From NCBI RefSeq assembly GCF_001649575.2, contig NC_051431.1, positions 9,930,205 through 9,994,204 on the forward strand: a stretch of 64,000 bases of DNA, in the 5' to 3' direction. The notes under the pieces were generated by a model. That model made no database searches and was not told where the DNA came from. It saw only the letters and a list, made by a program, of their open reading frames with translations. A program made the translations under genes and the position numbers. Below are positions 11,350-23,812 of this stretch, in pieces. This stretch comes from Kryptolebias marmoratus. Taxonomy: Eukaryota > Chordata > Actinopteri > Cyprinodontiformes > Rivulidae. How positions within the stretch are numbered: position 1 is the first letter of the stretch; every line of letters begins with the position of its first letter.

Positions 11350-12160
11350 CATAGATGAGGTTAGGGTTAAGGCTTTCATGTCACATTATATTAGAGCTCC
11401 ATTTGTATACAGCTTTACTGTTTTCCATCAGTAATCATCTCCCCCAGTACTTATGGTCTCATTTTGTTGCCAATATCCCTGATGCTCACCTCACATTTCT
11501 TGTTGGCTTCTGTTTCATGTTTGCTTAAATTTTAATTAATAAAAAAGCAGGATTGCTTCAGTTTCTACACCCTGATTGCCTGTATTTGTACATATTCAAC
11601 CAAAGTCTAAAGTCTGGTTTGTTGTATTGTTTTTAAAAACATTTCTCTTGACAAATACTGTTGATTTTATTCAGACCAGTTTATTCATGCAGTGTTAGTC
11701 CACAGCACAAATTGTTGAAACCATCATGCAAAAAAGGAAGGACCAATTTAATGTTCAGTAAAATACATTCCTCTTTGAATCAAACTTAATAAAAAAAAAA
11801 AAACATTTAATGAAAATTAATTCTAAAAAATAAATTCAGTTATGAACCAGTTCAAATAAGTGTACTAGATATCAAATAATCACATTTTCATATTACAAAT
11901 TTTCCAAGTCTTTAGATGCATCAGTAATATACAAGATGGTACATTTGCATGTAATTGATTGTTTGTAATATAAAATAATAAAAGAATATAAAAAGGGAAA
12001 AAATAAAAAGAGAAGATACGTTGTTATGCTCAAAAAGGTATTTTGAAAATATGAAACACAAGGTAGAGAAATATAGTGTGGAAATGATGACCATATAAAG
12101 TCATGGAAATATTTTATCAATAACAATCACTGGGAGAAAGCATCTGGTTTCTGATGAATG
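11350..12160. other. AT-rich intergenic DNA upstream of R2
   Basis: No coding sequence recognised. The last part (about 12,060-12,150) resembles the region upstream of R1, including AACAATCAC and GAAAGCATCT. Confidence 0.4.
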
Positions 12161-12197
12161 ACAAGCTGAAGATTATTAGAGGAGGTACATATACAAG
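12161..12197 (+). promoter_or_regulatory. Conserved core promoter block of R2
   Basis: ACAAGCTGAAGATTATTAGA followed by GGAGGTACATATACAAG; the TATA-like part is 12186-12197, 46 nt before the start codon. It differs from R1 by TACATATAC in place of TACATAAAC. Confidence 0.55.
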
Positions 12198-12243
12198 TCA
12201 AAGCATACTTTAACACACACATCCATAAACAAAGAGTTGAGAA

Positions 12244-15200
12244 ATGGAGATCAGCTCTGTCTTTAGTGGCCTGAGATTGTTGGAGCTGATATCAATTGCT
12301 GTCCTGGGGGGTTCTCTGGATGGTTTGAAAGAAAGGAATGAGCCTATAGATGATCTGAGCGGTGCTGGTGTCAGTACTGAGGCTCTGTCGATGAAATGTA
12401 CCCTGCAGGGTACACCTCGTTTACCTGCATTCTCAATGGATGGTGATATTTTCATTGGAGGTGTTTTCTCGATTCACTACAAACCGCTTACAGTGATTTA
12501 TAACTACACCACCAAGCCTGAACCTACAAGATGCACAGGAAGGTTAGTAAGAGGAAAAAGAGGTGGAAAAGGTTGATGTGTAGAAATGAAAACATGATTT
12601 GCTGTACATTTAGTTGTGATTTGAATTCTGAGTTTGTATTTAAGTAAAAATGGTATTCTTGTATATATGGTAAATATGTATATTTAAATCATTTAGAAAT
12701 TTTGAAGTTATTTCTTATTTTAGGAATAAAAAAATTATTAAGGCTACTTTTAAATTGAACATTTCAATTGTTTATTTTTTCACTTACAGATGTTTTCCTT
12801 ATGTTCTGTTTGTTTACTTACCTATTTGGTGTAAATATTTTACATTGCTATTTTTTCTAATTTTATCTGAATATTAGTTTACTCTTAACTGATTTTGTGC
12901 AGCATTATTGCCCGGGAACTCCGTTTCTCAAGTGCAATGACTTTTGCTATTGCTGAAATAAACAACAGCACAGAGCTGCTGCCGGGCATCAAACTTGGAT
13001 ATCAGATCTATGATTCATGTGCTTCAGTGCCCGTGACCGTGCATGTGGCATTTCAGCTGTCAAATGGCTTGGACCCTGTGTTTTACAAAGGCAGCAATTG
13101 TTCACAAGCTGGTGAGGTGATGGCTGTTGTTGGAGAATCTGGGTCCACGCCATCCATCAGCATGTCACGCATCATTGGATCTTTTCATATTCCTCAAGTA
13201 AATTACCTAAATTTATTGAAAATTGAAATTCTGAAAAATACTTGCTGATTTTAAAATGATCTTTTTTTTTGATTGAAAAGGTATGTTCTCCTTTTTCTTG
13301 CTTTAGGTGAGCCACTCTGCCACTTGTGCCTGTCTGTCAGATAAGCAGCAGTATCCAACGTTTTTCAGAACAACTCCCAGTGATCAGTTCCAAGCTGATG
13401 CTCTGGCCAAGCTGGTGAAAAACTTTGGCTGGACTTGGATCGGTGCTGTTCGCTCAGACTCAGATTATGGAAATTACGGCATGGCGTCTTTTCTAGATGC
13501 AGCACAGAGAGAGGGGATCTGTGTGGAGTACACTGAAGCTTTTTATCGGACTGACTCTCCAAACAAGATTAGGAGAGTGGCTGATGTTATCCGCAGGTTT
13601 CTTCTTCAATGATTGTGATGTCTTTGTGTTGTTGTGAACCAATTAAACAAAAACAGAAAAAACACACACTAAAAAAAAACAAAAAAAAAACGAAAGCACC
13701 AGGTTTTAGTGAAAACTATGAAAAAAGAATAATTCAGTGTTTGAGCCTAGTTTTTAAAAAAAACTGTTTTGTTTTGTTTTTAAAAAAGTAAAATAGGCTT
13801 GAATTAAATGCAAATTCCCATTAGTTCTTAATTATTAATATCCTGTTTGTCTTTTTTATGGGCTGAATAAAGCACTTGTTGAAAATTTGATAAATCAACT
13901 AATTTTAATGCTATTCCAGGTCAACAGCGATGGTTGTTGTGGCTTTTACAGCCACCGGAGACATAAGGGTCCTGTTGGAGGAGCTGGCTCGGGAGCTTCC
14001 ACCACCTCGTCAGTGGATAGGAAGTGAGGACTGGATAACTGACCCACATTTGATAAGCTTTAGTTTCTGTGCAGGGGCCATTGGAGTTGCTATACAGCAA
14101 TCTGTCATCCCAGGGCTAAGAGAATATCTTTTTGATCTCTCTCCTGCTGAAGTAGCTGCCTCTTCAGTTTTTACTGAGTTCTGGGAGGATGCATTCAACT
14201 GCAGCCTGACAGAAAGTGAGAAGTCTTTCATTGCTTTTTTTACTTTTGTTTTTTTTAATTATTATTATTTTAAGACCCACAGGAAGTTTTCTGTTTTGTT
14301 CTGTAGTAACTTTATGCAAAATCTATTCACTGCCATTTTATGGCATGTTTTTAAAACTGAACAAAGACAAAAGACTTTAGCTGCATCTTTTACAATTTTC
14401 TTGATACCTTGGAAAAATATCGGACCACCTAATTTGAATTGCTTTTTCAGCGTTATGTGTTAAGGTGAAATTAAATAGTATATTTCTGCAAAAAAAAGGT
14501 TTTAGGTTAAGTTTTTGCTAATGTCTTCAGATGCTGATCGAGACAAAAATGTGTGTGATGGAACTGAAAACATGAAGATGCTCAAAAACCCGTACACTGA
14601 AACATCTCAACTAAGAGTTACTAACATGGTGTACAAGGCTGTTTATGCAATAGCTCATGCTATTCACAATGCAGTGTGTTGGGAAACAAATCACACCATT
14701 CAGTGTGACAGAAATATAAGACTGAACTCCAAAAAGGTCAGTTTCAATAAAAAGTGATTGACTGTTTTTAGCTATGAAGTTGTGTAACTTAGTTTAAACT
14801 GTTTATGTTTTTTTATGGATGTCTTAATTTTTTAAGGTTTTATCTGAACTGAAAAAAGTGACTTTTTCTCAAAACGGTTACAACGTGTCATTTGATGCTA
14901 ATGGGGATCCTGTGGCTTTTTATGAGCTGGTGAACTGGCAGAAAAGTGAGAGTGGAGTTATTGAGCTGGTAACAGTAGGATACTATGATGCATCACTGCC
15001 AAATGGTCAGGAGTTTCGTATTAACAGGAATATAACATGGATGGAGAGTGAAACAAAAGTAAAGAGCCTAATGATAATGAATCCACAAATTAAAAGTTCA
15101 TGAATTAATACCATTTACTGCTATGCAAAAACAACTAACCTTTTAATTTGCCCGTGTTTTTCTGACAGGTACCAGTGTCAGTGTGCTCTGAGAGTTGTCC

Positions 15201-16269
15201 TCCAGGATCTCGTAAAGTGTTGCAGAAAGGAAAACCCATCTGCTGCTATGATTGTATACCATGTCCTGAAGGAGAGATCAGTAATATGACAGGTAACATT
15301 AAAAGTTTTTATCTGTATCTGAAGTATGAAATATGCATGTCCAAACAGTCTTTTTTAATTTATTTCATAGATTCTCCTGATTGCTTCCCATGTCCCAGTG
15401 AATTCTGGCCTAATGCAGAAAGAGATGGTTGTTTCCCCAAACCTGTTGAGTTTCTGTCCTTTGAGGAAGTCCTGGCAATCATCCTGGCTACATTCTCTGT
15501 TATTGGGGCCTGTCTGGCCATCATAACAGCTGGCATTTTCTTTTATTACAGAACAACTCCAATTGTCAGAGCCAACAACTCTGAGCTGAGCTTCTTGCTG
15601 CTCTTCTCTCTGACTCTGTGTTTCTTATGTTCATTAACATTCATCGGAGCTCCCTCTGAGTGGTCCTGCATGCTGCGGCACACAGCGTTTGGTATCACCT
15701 TTGTTCTTTGTATCTCCTGTGTTCTTGGGAAAACCATAGTAGTTTTAATGGCCTTTAAAGCTACACTTCCAGGTAGTAATGCCATGAAATGGTTTGGGCC
15801 TCCACAGCAAAGGATGACTGTTGTGTTTTTCACATTTATTCAAGTTTTAATCTGTACTGTTTGGTTGGTTCTCAGCCCTCCTTTTCCAATGAAAAATCTG
15901 ACCACATACAAGGAGAAGATCATCCTGGAATGTGCATTAGGCTCTGCTGTTGGGTTCTGGGCTGTGCTCGGGTACATTGGCCTGCTGGCTGTTTTTTGCT
16001 TTGTGTTAGCTATTTTAGCTCGAAAACTACCTGATAATTTTAATGAAGCCAAGATGATAACCTTCAGCATGCTGATATTCTGTGCAGTGTGGCTCACCTT
16101 CATCCCAGCGTATGTCAGCTCTCCTGGAAAATTTACTGTGGCTGTGGAGATATTTGCCATTCTGGCCTCCAGTTTTGGACTGATCCTGTGTATATTTGCT
16201 CCAAAGTGTTTCATCATAATATTTCAGCCAGAGAAAAACTCCAAGAAACATTTAATGAACAAAAATTAA
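12244..16269 (+). CDS. R2: OlfC/V2R-type class C olfactory GPCR, 8 exons
   Basis: Exons 12244-12542, 12903-13197, 13307-13596, 13920-14215, 14531-14736, 14837-15058, 15169-15292, 15371-16269 give 876 residues with no break. The start [11 protein letters not shown] is followed by a hydrophobic signal core. Exon 2 carries [14 protein letters not shown], where most paralogues have FAIEEI. The hinge region reads [16 protein letters not shown], and the ligand-domain motif before lobe 2 is GSEDW, unique to this copy. The end of exon 5 is SKKV in place of SKQV, keeping the Lys that matches a ligand-contact Lys of mGluR1. The cysteine-rich domain and seven helices are complete; the tail ends KKHLMNKN. 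It lies 4.0 kb after R1 and only 0.7 kb before R3. Confidence 0.92.
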
Positions 16270-16914
16270 AAATAAAGTGTGAACTGTGACATATAAGAGA
16301 TTTGTTATAGTAAAAAAACCAACAGTGCTCAGATTTGTTGTTGATAAATCCTCCATACGTTATTTTTCTTTTACTAGAATTATATATTTAGGAGTAAAAG
16401 ATTAAATGCATAAATTTTATAATTGTATATTGTTTGTTTTTTGTAATTTTTTGTAGTCATTTAATACATTTTTTAATTAAAATTAAATACAGTTGTGCAT
16501 GACATTGAGTTCATTCTTACTCTTTTTTTTCCCAATAAATAAAAATTCAATAAAATGTGCACTTGACTTTACAGAGAATATTAAAAACAGCTAAAGACCA
16601 ATATGATGTCCAAATACATATAATCATATTCACAAAAAGTGTAACGAAATACTATCTTTTTCTTGGGACTGTAATTCAAATAAATAATAACCTCCATCTT
16701 TTAATCATTTCAAATCAAGCAATTGAAATTTCATGTATTTACATTTGTAAAATTTAGAAATTGTCAAATGGTAAAAATCTGTGGTCCTCAATGAGGTCAT
16801 TTTGAAATATATCAATCCAGACAGAAACATAAAGTAAAAATTTTGAACTTTTTTTTCATTAAATGACATAATCAACAATCACCACGTAAGGGTGTTGTGT
16901 TGCAGATGAATCAT
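16270..16914. other. R2-R3 intergenic spacer
   Basis: AT-rich. AATAAA-type signals occur near 16,534. From about 16,740 the sequence shows weak resemblance to the promoter relic upstream region at 21.64 kb. No gene. Confidence 0.4.
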
Positions 16915-16949
16915 CACCTGATGTACAATAGAGGAGGTACATAAACCAG
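16915..16949 (+). promoter_or_regulatory. Conserved core promoter block of R3
   Basis: CACCTGATGTACAATAGAGG followed by AGGTACATAAACCAG; the TATA-like part is 16938-16949, 39 nt before the start codon. It is preceded by CAACAATCACC at about 16,873, an element also present before the relic at 21.77 kb. Confidence 0.6.
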
Positions 16950-16987
16950 TAAGAACTGATCTACACTCAAATACAGACACCTGAGCA

Positions 16988-19900
16988 ATGGAGATCAAAT
17001 TAGTTTTTCTTAGCCTGAGGTTAGCTGTGAACCTAATTAAAGTGATCACAGTTGTTGTCCTTGGTAGGTCTTTGAATGGTCTGAAACTAAGGATTGAGCC
17101 CATTGTGGCTCCAGCTGGTGCTGATATTAGTACAGAGTCTTCATTGATGCGATGCACCCTGAAGAGTACCCCTCGTTTACCTGCATTCTCAATGGATGGG
17201 GACTTTATTATTGGTGGTATTTTTTCCATTCATTACAAACTGCATACAGTGATTTATAACTACACCACCAAGCCTGAACCTTCAAGATGCACAGGCAGGT
17301 TAGTAAGAAAGATAAGTGGCGAAAAAGAAATTTTGATGTCTATGAATGGAAATGATGTGTTAGTTGCAAAGACTGCAGTAAGCTAATACCGTGGGACAAA
17401 TAACATATTCTGTATGTTTGTGTTGAAATTTTCAAATACAATTGTTTGTGTCACAGCACAATCTTTTTAATGCATTTTAAAGCGTAGATAATGACTGTTG
17501 ATCCACACATGTTGATTTCACATTGCATGGGAACTGAACTGCTTTTTTAATTGATTCTTTGCATTCAGTTAGTCAACAATTTTTTTAACTTAAAAAATGT
17601 ATGACTTCACTGACATATTAGTTGTCCATTATCAAACTTCATACTTCTGTGATTTGTTTTATATATTTTGAAGAAATTATTATTAATTATTATAATTTTT
17701 AAAATGTTAATAAATTATACGTAATTGACTGCAGTCACTTAATTATTTTGTGCAGCATTGATGCCCGGGACCTGCGTTTTGCTCGTGCAATGATTTTTGC
17801 CATTGAGGAGATAAACAACAGCACAAAACTGCTGCCAGGCATCCAACTTGGATATCAGATCTATGACTCATGTGCTTCAGTGCCTGTTTCTGTGCATGTG
17901 GCATTTCAACTATCAAATGGACAAGACCCTGTGTTTTACAAAGACAGCAACTGTTCTCAGTCTGGAGTGGTGTTAGCTGTTGTTGGAGAGTCTGGATCGA
18001 CACCTTCCATTAGCATGTCTCGCATCATTGGACCTTTCAACATTTCACTTGTAAAAAGCCCAGTCTGCATTTATTGCCAAAAGAAATTCTATAATTACCT
18101 GCTCATTTAAAAGTTTCCTTTAATGATAACAAGCTAAACTGTCTTTTTTCTTGATTTAGGTGAGCCACTTTGCCACTTGTGCCTGCCTGTCAGATAAGCA
18201 GCAGTTTCCAAGTTTTTTCAGAACAATTCCCAGTGATCAGTTCCAAGCTGATGCTCTGGCCAAGATGGTGAAACACTTTGGCTGGACTTGGATCGGTGCT
18301 GTTCACTCAGACTCAGATTATGGAAATAATGGAATGTCGTCCTTTCTTGATGCAGCGCAGAGAGAGGGGATCTGTGTGGAGTACTCTGAAGCTTTTTATC
18401 GGACTGACCCAGTTAGCAAGATCCAGAGAGTAGCTGATGTTATTCGCAGGTTTTTAGTTCACTGATTTTTATTGTGTTTTGTGTTAATGAGAGTCAATTT
18501 AACAAAAACTAAATCAGTGATAGGTGAAAAATAGACATTAAGTTTCTTTTTATTTTAAACTTGACATTTGTTTTTACAAATATCTTAAAAAGACTTCAAT
18601 ATATGTATTTTTTATTGGTAATAGATTTATATAATTTTATGTATTTTTCTTTATAATGGGCAAAAAAATGTGTGTCAGTTGGTCAACACTTTTTAATTTC
18701 TCTACAGGTCAACAGCGATGGTTGTAGTGGCTTTTTTATCCAATGGAGAAATGAAGGTCCTATTAGAGGAGCTGGCCCGGGAATCTCCACCACCTCGTCA
18801 GTGGATAGGAAGTGAGTCCTGGGTAACTGACCCAAACTTAATGAGCTTCACTTTCTGTGCAGGAGCCATCGGAGTTGGCATTCAACAGTCTGTAATCCCA
18901 GGACTGAGAGACTTCTTACTGGATCTCTCTCCCAGTGAAGTAGCTGCCTCTTCTCTACTTACTGAGTTCTGGGAGGATGCATTCAACTGCAGCCTAAGAA
19001 AAAGTGAGCAATGTTTCAAAATAAAAATAATAATAACCTACAACAAGGCTTTTCCTATTGCACTGTTATGTTTATTGTCTAGCAGCTCCATGGAATTTGA
19101 AATTCATCTTCTATATCTTTAAACTAAATACAGACAGAAAGAACAAACGTTGTATTCAGTAAAACAAATTAACAATGCCTTAGGTCAAGTTCACACTCAT
19201 TGTAACTGTATTATAAGAACAACTACTAATTTTAGTTTTCACCATATATAGTTTGAATTATCTAATAAGTCTTTTAATTTAAGACCTAAGTACATTAAAT
19301 GTAAGTTGTTAGTGTAATTTGCCTTTGACAGTTAAAACTATCTGCTTCTGTCTATATGTAATAATAGATGCTGATTCAGCCAAGAGAGTGTGTGATGGAA
19401 CTGAAGACTTAAAAATGCTTAAAAGCCCATACACTGAACCATCCCCATTAAGAGTAACTAACATGGTGTATAAGGCTGTTTATGCAATAGCTCATGCAAT
19501 TCACAATGCTGTGTGTCAGAAAACAAATTTCAGCACTCAATGTGATGAATACATCAGACTGGCACCTAAACAGGTTAATTAAAATTTGTTTTTTTTCCTT
19601 GCCTGAAGATCATTTAATGTGAGTTTAACTATTATTTGTTCATGATTTCTTTCCTTTAACATTTTTTATGATTCACAGGTTTTTACTGAACTTAAAAAAG
19701 TCAACTTCTCTAGAAATGGTTATCCTGTGTCATTTGATGCTAACGGGGATCCTGTAGCTTTTTATGAGCTGGTCAATTGGCAGAAAAGTGAGAGTGGAGT
19801 TATTGAGCTGGTAACAGTAGGATACTATGATGCATCACTGCCAAAAGGCAAGGAGTTTCATATCAACAGGAACATAACCTGGGTGGAGGGAAGCACACAG

Positions 19901-21110
19901 GTACAGAGCCTAGTGGTATAATTTTGGCCAATAATGATTTGGTGAACATGTTTGCCACAGTTGTTCTTAAAGTATTTTGTTATTTTATCTGGCTGTATAA
20001 CAGGTACCAGTGTCAGTGTGCTCTGAGAGTTGTCCTCCAGGAACTCGTAAAGTGTTGCAGAAAGGAAAACCCATCTGCTGCTTTAATTGTATATTTTGTC
20101 CTGAAGGAGAAATCAGTAATACAACAGGTAACATTAAATGTTTACTTCTTACTCTATATGAGCATTAGAATATATCGGAGTGCTAACAGCACATTTTATG
20201 TAATTCCGTAGATTCTCCTGATTGCTTCCCATGTTCCAGAGAACTTTGGCCTAACGCCAAAAGAGATGCTTGTTTCCCAAAACTTGTTGAGTTTCTTTCC
20301 TTTGATGAAGTCCTGGCAATCATCCTGGCTACATTCTCTGTTATTGGAGCCTGTCTGGCCATCATAACAGCAGTTATTTTCTTTCATCACAGAACAACTC
20401 CAATTGTCAGAGCCAACAACTCTGAGCTGAGCTTCCTGCTGCTCTTCTCTCTGACTCTGTGTTTTTTATGTTCATTAACATTCATCGGAGCTCCCTCTGA
20501 ATGGTCCTGCATGCTGCGGCACACAGCTTTTGGTATCACCTTTGTTCTCTGTATCTCCTGTGTTCTTGGGAAAACCATAGTAGTTTTAATGGCCTTTAAA
20601 GCTACACTTCCAGGTAGCAATGTAATGAAATGGTTTGGGCCATCCCAACAAAGAATGACTGTAATGTTTTTCACTTTTATTCAAGTTTTAATTTGTACAG
20701 TTTGGTTGGTTCTCAGCCCTCCCTTTCCAGTGAAAAATCTGACCACATACAAGGAGAGAATCATCCTGGAATGTGCATTAGGCTCTGCTGTTGGGTTCTG
20801 GGCTGTGCTTGGGTACATTGGCCTGCTGGCTGGTTTTTGCTTTGTGTTAGCTGTTCTAGCTCGAAAACTACCTGATAATTTTAATGAGGCCAAGCTGATA
20901 ACCTTCAGCATGCTGATATTCTGTGCAGTGTGGATCACCTTCATCCCAGCATATGTCAGCTCTCCTGGAAAATTTACTGTGGCTGTGGAGATATTTGCCA
21001 TCCTGGCCTCCAGTTTTGGACTGATACTGTGTATATTTGCTCCAAAATGTTTCATCATTATATTTCAGCCAGAGAAAAATTCCAAGAAATATTTAATGAA
21101 TAAAAATTAA
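16988..21110 (+). CDS. R3: OlfC/V2R-type class C olfactory GPCR, 8 exons
   Basis: Exons 16988-17298, 17756-18050, 18160-18449, 18708-19003, 19368-19573, 19679-19900, 20004-20127, 20212-21110 give 880 residues. Exon 8 is open throughout, although its first internal Met lies only at 20511. The start is [11 protein letters not shown]. Distinctive residues: SDYGNNG where most copies have DYGNYG, GSESW in lobe 2, and APKQV at the exon 5-6 junction. The cysteine-rich domain reads [12 protein letters not shown], changed from the [12 protein letters not shown] of its neighbours but keeping all cysteines. Exon 4 (VVVAFLS to CSLRKSE) is closest to that of R4, suggesting shared ancestry or exchange. The tail ends KKYLMNKN. 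Confidence 0.92.
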
Positions 21111-21639
21111 AAATATTTTTTAGAGTATTTTTGTTAAAGTAGAACGATGAATGTGAATTGATGGCAACTATACCACAACTGAAACATTGACATTTGTTGC
21201 AGAAAATTTGTAATCTTCTTTTTTTTTTTTTTAGAAGAATTACATAACAACAGAAAAATCTGAATGCATACATTTTAAACTTTTTTTTGTCATCTCTCAA
21301 TGTTTGTGTCATTTTGGGAAAAAAAAAAAATCTGTGACCTAATATTTACTTTAAAGGTAAGATTTTATAATGCTGTGTTTGGTTTTCAACTTTATTTTTA
21401 CAATTTATTTTGCTACTTCCTGAGAAACATTCCCAATAAAAAATATACCTAATCAAAATCTATGTTCCACTATACTGGTAAAAAACCACTGAAGATCAAT
21501 GTAATCTTTTAAGAACAATATTAACATTTGACCAAAAATAATCAAAAACAAGTTATTTTAAAAAAACACCTAACTCAAATAATTAGTCTGTTGAAATAAT
21601 TAAATAAGTGAATTACAAATCAATACAATTTCTTTGTTA
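21111..21639. other. 3' flank of R3, AT-rich
   Basis: No coding sequence. Contains homopolymer runs (A-run near 21,320, T-run near 21,220). Confidence 0.4.
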
Positions 21640-21820
21640 CATTTTTAAAATGGTCAATTAGAATAATCTCTGGTCATCTGGTCATCATTGGGGTAATTCT
21701 TTTAAAAATGAGACAAAAGACAGAGACTCATACATTGAAAATTTAGTTTGTTTTGAGTCAATAAATTTTCAACAATCACTGGTAAGTGTTTTGTTTTAGA
21801 TGAATGATCGCCTGATGTAG
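21640..21820 (+). promoter_or_regulatory. Orphan receptor-promoter relic without a gene
   Basis: CAACAATCACTGGTAAGTG at about 21,770, then GATGAATGATCGCCTGATGT up to about 21,818, matches the sequence upstream of R3 (16,873-16,924) and less closely R4. Similarity fades upstream to about 21,640. The match stops just before the GGAGGTACATAAACC part, and retroelement-tail-like sequence follows. No exon 1 is present downstream before the R4 promoter, so this appears to be the remains of a lost receptor copy. Confidence 0.5.
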
Positions 21821-21829
21821 ATCTTCCTT

Positions 21830-22012
21830 AGATAGATAACTTACTAATTGGCATTTTATAATTTCTGTGAATGTTTTTGTACAGTGACCTGAGAATACTT
21901 TTGTTGTGAATTGTTATGCTGCCTTGAAGTCCAAGCCTCTCTTGAAAAAGAGATCTATGATCTCAGTGGGATTTGTCTGGTTAAATAAAAGTTAATCAAT
22001 AAATAAATAAAA
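21830..22012 (+). mobile_element. Retroelement 3' tail fragment
   Basis: Ends with GATCTCAGTGGGATTTGTCT, GGTTAAATAAA and a short AATA repeat. This resembles 3' tails of fish non-LTR elements. No coding part is present, so the family is uncertain. Confidence 0.5.
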
Positions 22013-22600
22013 CATGTTGCACATTGAGTCCTTCAACCTCCCTCCATTAAATAGTCTGTATTCATTCAGATTCTTAATTCTAAGATGTAACTGCTGAATA
22101 CTGTTAAAGACCTTAGGTTTGGTTACTTTATTTATACCCAAGGGTAGATTTGTTTTGCAGTGGTTCCAAGCATACATATCTGTGCACACACACACACACA
22201 CTGTAAAAAGTAAAAACACATTAACATACCCAGAACCATGTAATAATGCTCAAGGCTCCACACATAAAATCAAAGTCGGAGACAAAAAAGGAGAGTAAGA
22301 CTTAAAAATTAGAATAAAATATACATAAAGTGTTAAAATAAAAATAACATTGGATTTCATTCAAATGAAATCTGTTAAAAAAACGCTGAGCTTGTTGGAG
22401 TCATTTTAGCTTGTTCATTTCAATAACAGCAGTTGGAAAAAAAATGTGTTTTTAAAATGTCTTGTTCTACATTTAGGGACTAAAAACCTCCATTCGAAGG
22501 GAAGAAGCTGAAACTCACTATGAAGGGGATGAAAATCATCTTTTAAAACAGGAGAAGCTATCTGCTATACCTGGCTGTTGTTCAGGGTTGTCCTCTAGTA
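22013..22600. other. Intergenic, unassigned sequence
   Basis: Contains a (CA)n run at about 22,187-22,201. A segment near 22,380-22,600 (TTGGAAAAAAAATGTG, GAAGCTGAAACTCACT) looks like a dispersed repeat of fish genomes, but I cannot name it. No gene. Confidence 0.35.
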
Positions 22601-23385
22601 GCTGATGCTTGGCTCCACCGTCGTTGGTGCCAATTCCCTTCTGTGCCTCGCTCATTGTATTGAAAGTATTTCATGCCTTCATTACAACCAGACTTGATTA
22701 TTGTAACGCACTTCATGTTGGGGTTAGTCAGGTCTCCCCTTCACGTCTGCAGCATGTTCAGAATGCTGCGGTTCGGCTTTTAACAGGAACTCATAGGTTA
22801 GAGCACATTTCACCAGTTTTATCCTCTCTTCACTGGCTCCCTGTGTGTTCCATCCATCCAACCATTTCCTTTACCCGCTTCTCTATTCCGGGCTGCGGGG
22901 TCTGTATAGTTATAGAATAGATTTTAAAAATTTTTTAAAGACTTATAAATGCCTACATGGACTTGCACCGTCGTATCTCTCTGACCTCCTTCAGCCTTAT
23001 GCTCCTTCCCGGGTACTGAGATCATCTGAGCAGATGTTATTGGTTGTCCAAAAACCAGGATGAAGCTCAGAGGAGATCAGGTTTTTCTGCTGTGGCACCT
23101 AAACTCTGGAACAACCTGCCCTCTGACATTAGACAGGCATCTTCACTTCCTCTTTTTAAATGTCTTTTAAAAACGCATCTGTTTTTACTGGCTTTTAATA
23201 CAGTTTAATTTATGTTTTTTATGATACTCTTACTCAATTTGTTTTCTGTTTACTGTTTACATTTGTGTTTTTAATTTATTTTGTTTTAATCTCGTTCTAT
23301 ATTTGATGGTTGACGTAAATTGTGAAGCACTTTGGTCAACTACTGTTATTTTTAAATGTGCTATACAAATAAAATTGACATTGAG
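22600..23385 (+). mobile_element. L2/CR1-like LINE, 3' fragment with nested insertion
   Basis: The reverse-transcriptase C-terminal region reads TRLDYCNALHVGVS, LQHVQNAAVRLLTGT, SPVLSSLHWLPV, then after an interruption YRIDFKN, TYKCLHGLAPSYLSDLLQPY. The 3' end GTGAAGCACTTTGGTCAACT ... GTGCTATACAAATAAAATTG is the classical tail of fish L2-type LINEs. Frames are broken, for example near 23,060. It is truncated at the 5' side. Confidence 0.8.
22850..22912. repeat. CATCCATCC-type repeat inserted in the LINE
   Basis: Between the codons for HWLPV and YRIDF lies a non-LINE stretch with CCATCCATCCAACCATTTCC and CCGCTTCTCTATTCCGGG. It resembles the ends of the dispersed repeat also seen at 28.4 and 35.3 kb (opposite orientation). 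Confidence 0.5.
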
Positions 23386-23741
23386 ATTATGTGCCTATTC
23401 ATCTTAATCACTATGATACCTGATAGGAGTTTCCATGTTGTACAGAGGCAGGTGATTGGCTGGGAGTTGGAATGAATTGCCCCTTTCTGGGGGTCTTTCA
23501 TGATTAATACTGTCCAGCCTTGGGTCAACCACTCAGGGTGGGTCCCTCCCATTAGTATATATATATAGGTTTCTAATTTACTGTATATATATATATATAT
23601 TATATGAGATGAAGAAGGTAGTCTTAAAAAGTGAAAAAAATAAAAGAAAAACTTTGTGGAAACAAACAATGTCCACATATATTTCTTAAAATATTTAATC
23701 AAAGATAACTTGGTGTGGGTGTTGTGTTTATGAGAAATGAT
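23386..23741. other. Intergenic DNA upstream of R4
   Basis: Unassigned. It includes an AT microsatellite at about 23,562-23,600. From about 23,670 ATGTCCACAT ... GATAACTTGGT resembles the distal upstream region of R8-R10. Confidence 0.4.
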
Positions 23742-23774
23742 CACCTGACTTAAAATAGGAGGTACATAAGCAAA
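23742..23774 (+). promoter_or_regulatory. Conserved core promoter block of R4
   Basis: CACCTGACTTAAAATAGGAG followed by GTACATAAGCAAA; the TATA-like part is 23763-23774, 38 nt before the start codon. A shorter spacer than in R3: the second AGAGG repeat unit is lost. Confidence 0.55.
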
Positions 23775-23812
23775 TAGAGAAAACCTTAAACCCAAATACA
23801 GACACCCGAGGA

